Shown piece after piece: positions 29,001-39,920 of a stretch of 64,000 nucleotides of DNA. The notes beneath the pieces were generated by a model. It made no database searches. It was not told the DNA's origin and saw only the letters and a list, made by a program, of their open reading frames with translations. Origin of the DNA: Burkholderia ubonensis subsp. mesacidophila (GTDB lineage: Bacteria; Pseudomonadota; Gammaproteobacteria; Burkholderiales; Burkholderiaceae); NCBI RefSeq assembly GCF_002097715.1, contig NZ_CP020739.1:1-64000 (forward strand). Reading direction: 5' to 3'. The number at the start of each line of letters is the position of its first letter. The first letter of the stretch is position 1. Both the position numbers and the translations under genes were made by a program.

Positions 29001-29513
29001 GTGCCTTCGAAACCGGATATCGCCACGGCGCTGGATGCGCCCGACTCAGTGCTCGACGACACCGAGCGGCAGTTCGTTCGCCAGATCCGGACGAACGGCT
29101 GGTTCCGCACGGAGGTATTCGCGGACGACGAAGGCCCGGGCTTTTCGTTCACGACGGGGTTCTGGGTCAATCTCGGCTTTCCGGAGGTCATCGCATTCTC
29201 GATGCCGTCGAAAACCATCCACGCGGTGCTGTGGGATCTGTACCGGATGGTCGCCGCCGGCTCGCCGCCGCCCATCGGGAAAGTCACGTCGTCCGTGTTC
29301 GGCAATGCGGACGCGCTCCTGATGCCGGTCGCCGGCAAGCACTACGAACCCCATCTCGGCTGGAGTCGCTGGTTCTACGGCAACGACGATTTCCCGTGCG
29401 TCCAGTTGCTGTGGCCGAGTCGCGAAGGCATCTTTCCCGGGCACGCCGGCGCGGACGACGCGTTGAACGGCGCGCAGCCGATCCTCTACGAAGACGTCAG
29501 GCACATGCACTGA
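29001..29513 (+). CDS. DUF4262 domain protein
   Basis: A 170-aa soluble protein beginning at GTG with GAGGAG upstream. The body follows the DUF4262 pattern: NGWFRTEVFADDEGPGFSFT, then GFPEVIAFSMPS and a final Trp/Arg-rich segment. The family has no established biochemical role. It sits between an ABC exporter and a porin with no clear partner. Confidence 0.8.
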   Translation: MPSKPDIATALDAPDSVLDDTERQFVRQIRTNGWFRTEVFADDEGPGFSFTTGFWVNLGFPEVIAFSMPSKTIHAVLWDLYRMVAAGSPPPIGKVTSSVFGNADALLMPVAGKHYEPHLGWSRWFYGNDDFPCVQLLWPSREGIFPGHAGADDALNGAQPILYEDVRHMH

Positions 29514-29672
29514 GACGGAGCAGCCGCACCCGGCCAGCTTTCCATTCACGCGGCAATCGCAACGATCGCCGCGCTTCATATCCATTCGAGAAATGATTGG
29601 TTTCCTCGATCGTCCGTGGTCCGTATCGTTCAGCGATTCGTCACACCAATCGACCACGGGGGTAACCAGTAG

Positions 29673-30848
29673 ATGCAATCATTCAAGCGACTCGCCCTTC
29701 TCGCGCTGCCGGCGGCGCTCGCCGCCACCGGCGCGCATGCGCAGAGCAGCGTCACGTTGTACGGCATCGTCGACGCGGGCATCGCGTACGTGCACAACGC
29801 ACAGGACGCCAACGGCGGGAACGCGTCGAATCTCGTCAAGTTCGGCAGCGGCAACCTGTCGGGCAGCCGCTGGGGGCTGCGCGGCACCGAGGATCTCGGC
29901 GGCGGCCTCGCCGCGCTGTTCCAGCTCGAAAACGGCTTCAACATCGGCACCGGCGCGCTCGGCCAGGGCCAGCGCGAATTCGGCCGCAAGGCGATCGTGG
30001 GCCTCGCGCACAACACGTACGGCACCGTGACGCTCGGCCGCCAGTACGATCCGGTCGTCGACCTCGTGCAAGGCCTCACCGAGGACAACTACTTCGGCGG
30101 CGTGTTCTCGACGCCGGGCGACCTCGACAACTACGACAACAGCCTGCGCGTCAGCAATTCGGTGAAGTACACGAGCCCGCTGATCTCCGGCTTCCAGTTC
30201 GCCGCGCTGTACGGCTTCGGCGGCGTCGCCGGCGCGACCGGCAGCGGCCGCACCTACAGCTTCGGCCTGAGCTATGCGAACGGCCCGCTGTCGCTCGGCG
30301 CCGGCTACTTCTTCGCGAACGGCGGCACGACGACGGACAAGAACGGCGCGCGCACGTGGACGAGCAGCTCGGACACGCTCTTCAATACCGTGATCAACCA
30401 GGGCTTCTCGAGCGCGAAGTCGATTCAGATCGTGCGCGTCGCCGGCCAGTACGTGCTCGGCGCGGCGACCTTCGGCCTCGCGTATTCGAACACGCAGTAC
30501 GGCGCGGACACGCTGTCGGCGTTCAGCCAGACCGCGAAGTTCAACAACGGTTCGGCGTACTTCAACTGGCAGTTCTCGCCGGCGCTGCGCGCGGGCATCG
30601 GCTACAACTACACGTCGCTGACGGGCCCGACCTCCGCGCACTACAACCAGGTCAACCTCGGTGCGAACTACTCGCTGTCGAAGCGCACCGACCTGTACGC
30701 GCTGTTCGGCTACCAGAAGGCGAGCGGCAATACGCTGAACGCGAACGGCGCGATCGTGAAAGCGGCGGCGACGGTCGGCTCGTACGGCGTGAACTCCGGC
30801 ACGGATTCGCAGGAGCTCGCGGTCGTCGGCATCCGCCACAAGTTCTGA
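29673..30848 (+). CDS. Outer-membrane general porin (OmpC-like, 16-stranded)
   Basis: A 391-aa trimeric-porin family member. Signal peptide 1-23 ends at AHA, then QSSVTLYGIVDAGIAYVHN, the usual first strand of Burkholderia porins. LSGSRWGLRGTEDLGGGLAA follows and the C-terminus ends in Phe, the BAM recognition residue. It allows passive diffusion of small hydrophilic solutes. It is monocistronic; a GC-rich inverted repeat (30859-30893) follows the stop. Confidence 0.95.
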   Translation: MQSFKRLALLALPAALAATGAHAQSSVTLYGIVDAGIAYVHNAQDANGGNASNLVKFGSGNLSGSRWGLRGTEDLGGGLAALFQLENGFNIGTGALGQGQREFGRKAIVGLAHNTYGTVTLGRQYDPVVDLVQGLTEDNYFGGVFSTPGDLDNYDNSLRVSNSVKYTSPLISGFQFAALYGFGGVAGATGSGRTYSFGLSYANGPLSLGAGYFFANGGTTTDKNGARTWTSSSDTLFNTVINQGFSSAKSIQIVRVAGQYVLGAATFGLAYSNTQYGADTLSAFSQTAKFNNGSAYFNWQFSPALRAGIGYNYTSLTGPTSAHYNQVNLGANYSLSKRTDLYALFGYQKASGNTLNANGAIVKAAATVGSYGVNSGTDSQELAVVGIRHKF

Positions 30849-30858
30849 CGCACCGACG

Positions 30859-30893
30859 GCGGCCGGCGCGCGCGCACTGCACGTGCCGGCCGC
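30859..30893 (+). terminator. Possible hairpin after the porin gene
   Basis: Arms GCGGCCGGC and GCCGGCCGC with a 17-nt loop, 11 bp past the porin stop codon. There is no T-run, so the termination role is uncertain. Confidence 0.4.
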
Positions 30894-30986
30894 ATTCCCG
30901 AACTCAGCGGTCACCCCACGGGCCCGCCGAATCGGGCGGGCGCCGGCGGGATAGACAGTTAGTTGCACTCCGCGCGCGACGCGCGA

Positions 30987-33272
<2,286 letters not shown>

Positions 33273-33408
33273 GTGTCGTCTCTCATCCACGCGCCGGGCC
33301 CGTCCCGGCGACCATCGAAGCACGCCATTCTAGGCAGCCGTCCCGGGCGCGCCATTTTGAATTAGTATGCGTCCATCATGTTTACGTGATGGCCAGGGTT
33401 CGTGAGTC

Positions 33409-34377
33409 GTGCGATTCGATATTGAGGAAGTGAGCCGGCGCCTGAGCGCCCGCCTGAAAATGCGGCACCTCGTGCTGCTGCTGCAGATCCGGCAGCACGG
33501 CTCGCTGACGCGCGCGGCCGAGCATCTCGCGAGCAGCCAGCCGGCGGTCACCAATGCGCTGGCGGAGCTGGAGAGCATGTTCGGCGGGCCGCTGTTCGAC
33601 CGTTCGCCGCGCGGCATGGCGCCGACCGCGCTCGGCAACGTCGTGCTCGAACGCGCGCAGGCGATGCTGCACGACCTCGACCATCTCACCCGCGATATCG
33701 AAGCGGTCGTCGCCGGCCATGCGATGCGGCTGCACATCGGCGTGATTCCGTTCATTTCGGGCCGCACGCTGGCGGCGGCGATCCGGCGCACGCAAGCGCA
33801 GGTGCCGCAGCGGCTCACGATGACGATCCACGAAGGCACCAGCGATGCGCTGATGGCGCAGCTGAGCGACCACGCCCTCGACATCGTGATCGGACGCGCG
33901 TCGTCGACCGTCGATCTCGCGCAGCTGCGCTTCGAAGTGCTGCATCAGCAGAAGCCGCGCCTGATCGCGAGCCGCCGGCTCGCCGCGCGTCTCGCGCGCA
34001 GCCGGCCCAACTGGCAGAAGCTCGCGGAGCTCGACTGGATTCTCGGCCCGCCGCACACGCCGATCCGCGAGCAGATCGCCGACCTGTTCCTGCACGCCGG
34101 CGTCGCGCCGCCCGTGCCGATCGTCGAAAGCTACTCGTCGCGGCTGATCGGCGAAGTGATCGTGGCCAACGAAGACGCCGTCTCGATCGTGCCCGCCGAT
34201 ATCGCGGAGGAGCTCGTGCGCATCGCCGGCGTCGCGATCGTGCCGTACACGCTCGAGTGGACCCTGCCGCCCGTCGCGGCGTTCACGCGCGCGGGCGTGG
34301 CGCGCGAGATCGATACGATCTTCGCGCGGATCCTCCGCACGCTGTATCAGGAAGCGGATGCCGGCCGGGCCGGATGA
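33409..34377 (+). CDS. LysR-family transcriptional regulator
   Basis: A 322-aa LTTR starting at GTG. The HTH is at residues 18-75 (GSLTRAAEHLASSQPAVTNA, then FDRSPRGMAPTALG). The effector domain matches the branch of CbbR/GbpR-like regulators of sugar and aromatic catabolism. It is divergent from maeB, with 136 bp between the start codons, so control of maeB is possible but unproved. An AraC gene follows on the same strand after about 60 bp. Confidence 0.9.
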   Translation: MRFDIEEVSRRLSARLKMRHLVLLLQIRQHGSLTRAAEHLASSQPAVTNALAELESMFGGPLFDRSPRGMAPTALGNVVLERAQAMLHDLDHLTRDIEAVVAGHAMRLHIGVIPFISGRTLAAAIRRTQAQVPQRLTMTIHEGTSDALMAQLSDHALDIVIGRASSTVDLAQLRFEVLHQQKPRLIASRRLAARLARSRPNWQKLAELDWILGPPHTPIREQIADLFLHAGVAPPVPIVESYSSRLIGEVIVANEDAVSIVPADIAEELVRIAGVAIVPYTLEWTLPPVAAFTRAGVAREIDTIFARILRTLYQEADAGRAG

Positions 34378-34439
34378 CGCCCGCCCGCACAGCGAATTCG
34401 CAAGGAAGCCGAAACGTCACGCGCAGCCGGGAGAGTGCA

Positions 34440-35267
34440 ATGACAGGCAGTACGACGCAGACCCGATCCGACTGGATTTCCCGCTCGGAAGCCACGCAGG
34501 GCATCGAGCGCATCGAAGCCTATTTCCGCGGCAACGCGTACTCGATGCACCGGCACGACACCTACGCGATCGGCCTGACCCTCGCCGGCGTCCAGTGCTT
34601 CCACTATCGGCGCAGCCTGCGCAGCAGCGTGCCGGGGCAAACGATGGTCCTGCATCCCGACGAGGCGCATGACGGCCAGGCCGGCACGCGCGACGGGTTC
34701 CGCTATCAGATGATCTACGTGCAGCCCGCCGCGATCCAGGCCGTGCTGGGCGGCAAGCCGCTGCCGTTCATCGAGGGCGGCGTGACGACCGACCCGCGCC
34801 TGTTCGACGCGACCGGCGCCGCGCTGCGCCGGATACGCGACGACGCGGAGCCGCTCGAACGCGACGATGCGATCGTCGACCTCGCGCTCGCGATGGATAT
34901 CGCCTCCGGCGCCCGGCCGACGCGCAAACCCGCGGATTTCGCCGCGGTGCAGCGCGCGCGGGAATATCTGCAGGACGCATGCACCGGGGCCGTCACGCTG
35001 GACACGCTCGCCGCCGTCAGCGGGCGGGACCGCTGGAGCCTGTCGCGGGATTTCCGCACCTTCTACGGAACGAGCCCCTATCGCTACCTGACCATGCGCC
35101 GGCTCGAAGCGGCGCGCGCGATGATGCTGCGCGGCGTGTCCCTTGCGGACGCCGCGGTCGCCGCGGGCTTTTCCGACCAGAGCCACATGACCCGGCATTT
35201 CCGCAGCGCATACGGGATCTCGCCCGCGCGCTGGCTGGCGATGACGGGCCAGCCGCGTGCCGACTGA
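34440..35267 (+). CDS. AraC-family transcriptional regulator
   Basis: A 275-aa regulator. The N-terminal cupin-like sensor contains YSMHRHDTYAIGLTLAGVQ, and the C-terminal pair of HTHs starts near residue 170 (TLDTLAAVSGRDRWSLSRDF, then SLADAAVAAGFSDQSHMTRH). GGGAGAG lies before the ATG. It may act on the cupin gene 87 bp downstream. Confidence 0.92.
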   Translation: MTGSTTQTRSDWISRSEATQGIERIEAYFRGNAYSMHRHDTYAIGLTLAGVQCFHYRRSLRSSVPGQTMVLHPDEAHDGQAGTRDGFRYQMIYVQPAAIQAVLGGKPLPFIEGGVTTDPRLFDATGAALRRIRDDAEPLERDDAIVDLALAMDIASGARPTRKPADFAAVQRAREYLQDACTGAVTLDTLAAVSGRDRWSLSRDFRTFYGTSPYRYLTMRRLEAARAMMLRGVSLADAAVAAGFSDQSHMTRHFRSAYGISPARWLAMTGQPRAD

Positions 35268-35354
35268 CGCGAGCCGGCACGCACAATCGTTCAAGACCGC
35301 CCGCCTGCGGCCGGCCTAAGCTCCGTTTACGCCATCACCGCAACGGAGCTCAGC

Positions 35355-35756
35355 ATGTCCCACCCTTCTCTCCAGGCGCCCGCGCATCGCGGCCAGCGCC
35401 AGACGATCGATCTGCTCGACAAGATCCGCCTGATCGACGGCCACTGGCAGCCGCGCGTCGTCGCCGAAATGAACGACTATCAGTTCAAGGTCGTGAAGAT
35501 CGTCGGCGATTTCATCTGGCACCAGCACGCCGACACCGACGAGACGTTCATCGTGCTCGAAGGCCGCTTGCGCATCGACTTCCGCGACGGCGCCGTGGAG
35601 CTGGGCCCGGGCGAGATGGCCGTGGTGCCCAAGGGCGTCGAACACAAGCCGTATGCGGCGTCCGAAGTGAAGCTGCTGTTGATCGAGCCGCGCGGCGTCG
35701 TCAACACGGGCGACACGGCCAACGACAGAACGGTCGCAAACGACCAGTGGATCTGA
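35355..35756 (+). CDS. Small cupin-domain protein
   Basis: A 133-aa single-domain cupin. Motif 1 is WHQHADTDETFIVLEGRLRI, with two His and one Glu as metal ligands. Motif 2 is LGPGEMAVVPKGVEHKPYA with the last His. It is likely a metal-binding isomerase, dioxygenase or sensor; family members of this size are rarely characterised. The GNAT gene begins 8 bp later. Confidence 0.88.
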   Translation: MSHPSLQAPAHRGQRQTIDLLDKIRLIDGHWQPRVVAEMNDYQFKVVKIVGDFIWHQHADTDETFIVLEGRLRIDFRDGAVELGPGEMAVVPKGVEHKPYAASEVKLLLIEPRGVVNTGDTANDRTVANDQWI

Positions 35757-35764
35757 CTGCCGCG

Positions 35765-36241
35765 ATGCCGACGCACACGCCCGTCATCCGCGAAGCCGCG
35801 TTCCCCGCGGATACCGTCGCGCTCGTTGCCGTGATCCGCGAATACGTTCGCTGGCTCGACATGGATCTGTCCTACCGCGGATTCGATGCGGAAATGGACG
35901 CGTTCGAGCGAATCTACACGCTGCCGTCCGGCATGTTCTTCGTCGCGGAGGCCGACGGCGAGATCGCCGGTTGCGCGGGACTGCTGCGCCGCTCGAACGA
36001 AAGCGCGGAACTCAAGCGGCTCTATGTCCGCGAAGCATGGCGGGGGCTGTCGCTCGGCGAGAAGCTCGTCATGTCGGCGTCCCGGCGCGCGAAGACGCTG
36101 GGGTTCTCCACGCTGGTGCTCGACGCCGTTCCACAAACCCGATTCGCCCAGCACCTGTACGAGCGGTTGGGATTCGCGGAAACCGCGCCCTTCTACGAGA
36201 ACCCCGTCGAAGGCACCCGGTTCATGGCGCTGGCGCTTTGA
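35765..36241 (+). CDS. GNAT-family N-acetyltransferase
   Basis: A 158-aa acetyltransferase. The acetyl-CoA pyrophosphate loop lies in ELKRLYVREAWRGLSLGEKL (R/Q-x-x-G-x-G/A form) and YERLGFAETAPFYENP is the usual C-terminal strand-helix. A GTG at 35747 overlapping the cupin end could also serve as start. It probably forms a small operon with the cupin. The acceptor is unknown. Confidence 0.88.
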   Translation: MPTHTPVIREAAFPADTVALVAVIREYVRWLDMDLSYRGFDAEMDAFERIYTLPSGMFFVAEADGEIAGCAGLLRRSNESAELKRLYVREAWRGLSLGEKLVMSASRRAKTLGFSTLVLDAVPQTRFAQHLYERLGFAETAPFYENPVEGTRFMALAL

Positions 36242-36262
36242 CGGGCAATGCGCGGGGCGCCG

Positions 36263-37066
36263 TCACGGCCGCACAATCCGCTGCGCCTTCAGGATGACCG
36301 GCGTATCGACCATCTTGCCGTCGACGCTGACCGCGGCCCCCGCGCTTGTTTCCACCGCTTCGAGCACGCGCTTCGCCCATGCGCGCTCGACGTCGCTCCA
36401 CGCGTACGCGCGATGCACGGCGTCGAGCTGTTTCGGATGGATGCACAGCTTCCCGCCGAACCCGAATTTCCGCGCATACCGCGCATGCTGCTCGATCGCC
36501 GCCGGATCGTCGATGACCGTCGTCACGCCGTCGACCGGCGGCTCGATGCCGGCGAGGCGCGACGCGAGCACGAACTGCGACCGGAACGCGTTCAGCTCCT
36601 CGCCGTCGCCGTCGATGCCGAGATCCACCTGGAAATCGAGCGTGCCGAACGCGACGCGCGCCACGCGCGGCGCCGCACACACGTCGCCGAGCCCCGCGAC
36701 GCCGCGCGCGGTCTCGACCAGCGGCAGCACCGCGAGCCCGGCGTGCGCATGCGCGAGCACCGCGTCGACCTGCGTGCGCGTCTCGCACTTCGGCAGCATC
36801 ACGCCCGCCGCGCCCGGATGCGCGGCGATCGCCGCGACGTCGTCCGCGAACCATTCGGTATCGGTCGCGTTCACGCGCACCCACACCGGCCGATCCGCGT
36901 CGAGGTGCGCGACGACCGCCGCGCGTGCGGCCGGCTTCTCGGCGGGCGGCACCGCATCCTCCAGATCGACGATCACGGCATCCGCGCCCGCAGCGCGCGC
37001 CTTGTCGAAACGTTCCGCGCGATTGCCGGGAACGAACAGCCACGAACGTGGCGAAACGGCCGTCAT
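36263..37066 (-). CDS. ccl: (S)-citramalyl-CoA lyase, CitE/HpcH family
   Basis: A 267-aa TIM-barrel lyase. SWLFVPGNRAERFDKARAAG, DAVIVDLEDAVPPAEK, the Arg in WVRVNATDTEW and FGTLDFQVDLGI are CitE hallmarks. In itaconate breakdown this step splits citramalyl-CoA to pyruvate and acetyl-CoA. AGGAGGAG precedes the ATG, and the stop of the MmgE/PrpD remnant overlaps it (ATGA). The substrate call rests on operon context: in Pseudomonas aeruginosa the same set of genes (ich, acd, mmgE/prpD-like, ict, ccl) degrades itaconate. Confidence 0.85.
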   Translation of the reverse strand: MTAVSPRSWLFVPGNRAERFDKARAAGADAVIVDLEDAVPPAEKPAARAAVVAHLDADRPVWVRVNATDTEWFADDVAAIAAHPGAAGVMLPKCETRTQVDAVLAHAHAGLAVLPLVETARGVAGLGDVCAAPRVARVAFGTLDFQVDLGIDGDGEELNAFRSQFVLASRLAGIEPPVDGVTTVIDDPAAIEQHARYARKFGFGGKLCIHPKQLDAVHRAYAWSDVERAWAKRVLEAVETSAGAAVSVDGKMVDTPVILKAQRIVRP

Positions 37067-37518
37067 GCCGACTCCTCCTGAAACAACGATCCGATCGCCT
37101 CCTGCGAGGCAATGTCCCACGCGCCGGCCACGAGCCGCGCGACCTCGTCCTGCGACGCCGCGCCGGAAAACCTCGCCAGCCGGCGCACCTTGTCCGCGAT
37201 TTCCGCGCGCGACAGCGTATTGCCCGGATCGCCCTTCGGTTCGTCGACGCGCCCCGCATGCGAACGTCCGTCGCGCGTCTTCACCGTGACCTTGCCGATC
37301 CAGCGCGCCGGATACGCGCGATCGACCTCGTCGTCGAACGCCATCGTCACGCGCTCGCGGAACGCGGCGACGTCCGCCGCCGCATACTCGCGCTCGAACG
37401 CGTCGACGCCCGCATAGCCATGCAGTGCGACGACGTCGTGCGGAATCGCGTCGAAACACAGGCCGGACGCGAACGTCGCGAGCGCCAGGCTCGGATGATG
37501 GGGTGGTGTATGCGTCAT
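37063..37518 (-). pseudogene. MmgE/PrpD family remnant with large internal deletion
   Basis: An intact 151-codon frame, but only a third of the family's usual 450 residues. The first 30 residues (HPSLALATFASGLCFDAIPH) match the family's N-terminus. From about residue 30 the sequence jumps to the C-terminal domain (EREYAAADVAAFRERVTMAF, then VDEPKGDPGNTLSRAEIADK). All of the catalytic-core region between is missing. The frame remains open and overlaps ccl by ATGA, so it may persist for translational coupling. The full-length homologue occurs in the P. aeruginosa itaconate cluster. Confidence 0.8.
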
Positions 37519-37532
37519 CGGATGTCGTTCAG

Positions 37533-38711
37533 TCAGATCGCGCCGCTCGCGCGCAGCGCATCGATTCGCGCACGATCGTAGCCGAGTTCGGCCAGAATCG
37601 CGTCGGTGTGCTGCCCGAGCGCCGGCACCGCGTCCATGCGGGGCTCGACGCCGTCCGGCAGCCCCGGGGGCAGCAGCGCGGGCGCCGCGCCGGCCGCCGT
37701 ATCGACCGAGCGCCAGCGCTCGCGCGCCGCGAGCTGCGGATGCCGCCACACGTCGTCCAGCGTATTCATCTGCGCGTTCGCGATGCCGGCCGCGTCGAGC
37801 CGCTGCATCACGTCGGCCGCGGTCAGCGTCGCGAACGCGTCGACGATCAGCGCATGGAGCGCATCGCGCGCAGCATGGCGCTTCGCGTTCGCGTTGAAGC
37901 GCGCGTCGTCGGCAAGCGCCGGCTGGCGCAGCACCTGGTCGCAGAACAGCTTCCACTCGCGCTCGTTCTGCAGGCCGAGCATCACGGTCTTGCCGTCGCC
38001 CGCCGGGAACGGGCCGTACGGATAGATCGTCGCATGCGACGCGCCCGACGGCGCCGGCGGGCTCTGCCCGTCGATCGCGTAATAGAGCGGATAGCCCATC
38101 CACTCGACCATGCTCTCGAGCATCGACACGTCGATCCGGCAGCCCTTTCCTGTGCGCCCGCGCATCAGCAGCGCGCTCAGGATGCTCGTGTACGCATACA
38201 TGCCGGCCGCGATGTCCGCGATCGAACAGCCGGCCTTCGCCGGCTGGCCCGGCGAGCCGGTGATCGACAGGAACCCCGCTTCGCTCTGGATCAGCAGGTC
38301 GTACGCCTTCCGGTCGCGATACGGACCGTCGGCGCCGTACCCGGAGATGTCGCAGACGATCAGGCGCTCATGCGTGTCCTCCAGCGCGTCGTACCCGAGC
38401 CCGAGCCGTTGCGCGGCGCCGGGCGCGAGGTTCTGCACGAGCACGTCGGCGTCGGCGAGCAGCGCGCTCAGGATCCCGGCGGCCTCCGGCTGCTTGACGT
38501 CGAGCGTCAGGCTTTCCTTCGACCGGTTCACCCACACGAAGTGGGACGACAGCCCGTGCACGCGCTCGTCGTAGCCGCGCGCGAAATCGCCGCTGCCGGG
38601 CCGTTCGATCTTGATGACGCGCGCGCCGAGATCGGCGAGCTGGCGCGTGCAGAACGGCGCCGCGATCGCATGTTCGAGCGTGATGACCTTGATTCCGTCG
38701 AGCGGTCGCAT
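37533..38711 (-). CDS. ict: Itaconate CoA-transferase, class III (CaiB/BaiF)
   Basis: A 392-aa enzyme with the class III fold. MRPLDGIKVITLEHAIAAPF opens the protein; YRDRKAYDLLIQSEAG places the catalytic Asp at 138. It would transfer CoA from succinyl-CoA to itaconate. GGGGAG lies upstream of the ATG. It sits directly after the acyl-CoA dehydrogenase and before the MmgE/PrpD remnant. The transferase class is certain; the substrate is inferred from the operon. Confidence 0.85.
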   Translation of the reverse strand: MRPLDGIKVITLEHAIAAPFCTRQLADLGARVIKIERPGSGDFARGYDERVHGLSSHFVWVNRSKESLTLDVKQPEAAGILSALLADADVLVQNLAPGAAQRLGLGYDALEDTHERLIVCDISGYGADGPYRDRKAYDLLIQSEAGFLSITGSPGQPAKAGCSIADIAAGMYAYTSILSALLMRGRTGKGCRIDVSMLESMVEWMGYPLYYAIDGQSPPAPSGASHATIYPYGPFPAGDGKTVMLGLQNEREWKLFCDQVLRQPALADDARFNANAKRHAARDALHALIVDAFATLTAADVMQRLDAAGIANAQMNTLDDVWRHPQLAARERWRSVDTAAGAAPALLPPGLPDGVEPRMDAVPALGQHTDAILAELGYDRARIDALRASGAI

Positions 38712-38725
38712 GTTTTCTCCCCTTC

Positions 38726-39889
38726 TCAGAACGACCGCGGCAGGCCGAGCACGTGCTCGGCGACGTACGCGAGGATCAGGTTGGTCGAGATCGGCGCGAC
38801 CTGGTACAGGCGCGTCTCGCGGAACTTGCGCTCGACGTCGTATTCGCACGCGAAGCCGAAGCCGCCGTGGAATTGCAGGCACGCGTTCGCCGCCTCCCAC
38901 GATGCATCCGCCGCGAGCAGCTTCGCCATGTTCGCCTGCGCGCCGCACGGCGCGTGCGCGTCGAACCGGCGCGCGGCCTCGAAGCGCATCAGGCTCGCCG
39001 CCTCGACGTTGACGAACGCGCGCGCGATCGGGAACTGCACGCCCTGGTTCTGGCCGATCGGGCGGCCGAACACGATGCGGTCCTTCACGTATGCGCTCAC
39101 CTTGTCGACGAACCAGTAGCCGTCGCCGATGCATTCCGCCGCGATCAGCGTGCGTTCGGCGTTCAGGCCGTCGAGGATGTACTTGAAGCCCTGCCCTTCC
39201 TCGCCGATCAGGTTCTCGGCCGGGATGTCGAGGTTGTCGAAGAACAGCTCGCTGGTCTCGTGGTTGACCATGTTCGGGATCGGCTGCACCGTCAGCCCCT
39301 TGCCGACCGCATCGCGCAGGTCGACGAGGAAGATCGACATCCCCTCGGATTTCTTCCGCACGTCGGCAAGCGGCGTCGTGCGCGCGAGCAGGATCATCAG
39401 GTCCGAATGCAGCACGCGCGAGATCCACACCTTCTGGCCGTTGATCACGTAGCGGTCGCCGCGCTTCTCGGCGGTCGTCTTGATCTTCGTCGTGTCGGTG
39501 CCGGTGGTCGGCTCGGTCACGCCCATCGACTGCAGGCGCAACTCGCCGCTCGCGATCTTCGGCAGGTAGGCCCGCTTCTGCTCGGCCGAACCGTGCCGCA
39601 GCAGCGTGCCCATGTTGTACATCTGGCCGTGGCACGCGCCCGAGTTGCCGCCCGAGCGGTTGATCTCCTCCATGATGATCGACGCCTCGGTCAGGCCGAG
39701 GCCGGACCCGCCGTATTCCTGCGGAATCAGCGCCGCGAGCCAGCCGGCCTTCGTCAGCGCGTCGACGAATTCGTCCGGATAGCCACGCGCCTCGTCGATC
39801 TTGCGAAAGTATTCGCCCGCGAACTGGCTGCACAGGTCGCGCACCGCTTCACGGATGTCCTGGTATTCGTCGTGTTGCGTCGTTTGCAT
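38726..39889 (-). CDS. Acyl-CoA dehydrogenase
   Basis: A 387-aa flavoprotein. The usual motifs are present: LQSMGVTEPTTGTDTTKIKT for FAD and substrate contact, GRPIGQNQGVQFPIARAFVN, and the C-terminal CLQFHGGFGFACEYDVERKF, RETRLYQVAP block. A counterpart occupies the same place in the P. aeruginosa itaconate locus, where its role is not essential to the three-step pathway. It may feed related branched or unsaturated C5 acyl-CoAs into it. Confidence 0.9.
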   Translation of the reverse strand: MQTTQHDEYQDIREAVRDLCSQFAGEYFRKIDEARGYPDEFVDALTKAGWLAALIPQEYGGSGLGLTEASIIMEEINRSGGNSGACHGQMYNMGTLLRHGSAEQKRAYLPKIASGELRLQSMGVTEPTTGTDTTKIKTTAEKRGDRYVINGQKVWISRVLHSDLMILLARTTPLADVRKKSEGMSIFLVDLRDAVGKGLTVQPIPNMVNHETSELFFDNLDIPAENLIGEEGQGFKYILDGLNAERTLIAAECIGDGYWFVDKVSAYVKDRIVFGRPIGQNQGVQFPIARAFVNVEAASLMRFEAARRFDAHAPCGAQANMAKLLAADASWEAANACLQFHGGFGFACEYDVERKFRETRLYQVAPISTNLILAYVAEHVLGLPRSF

Positions 39890-39920
39890 GGTCGGGATTC
39901 GATGATGGGAGGGATCGGGT

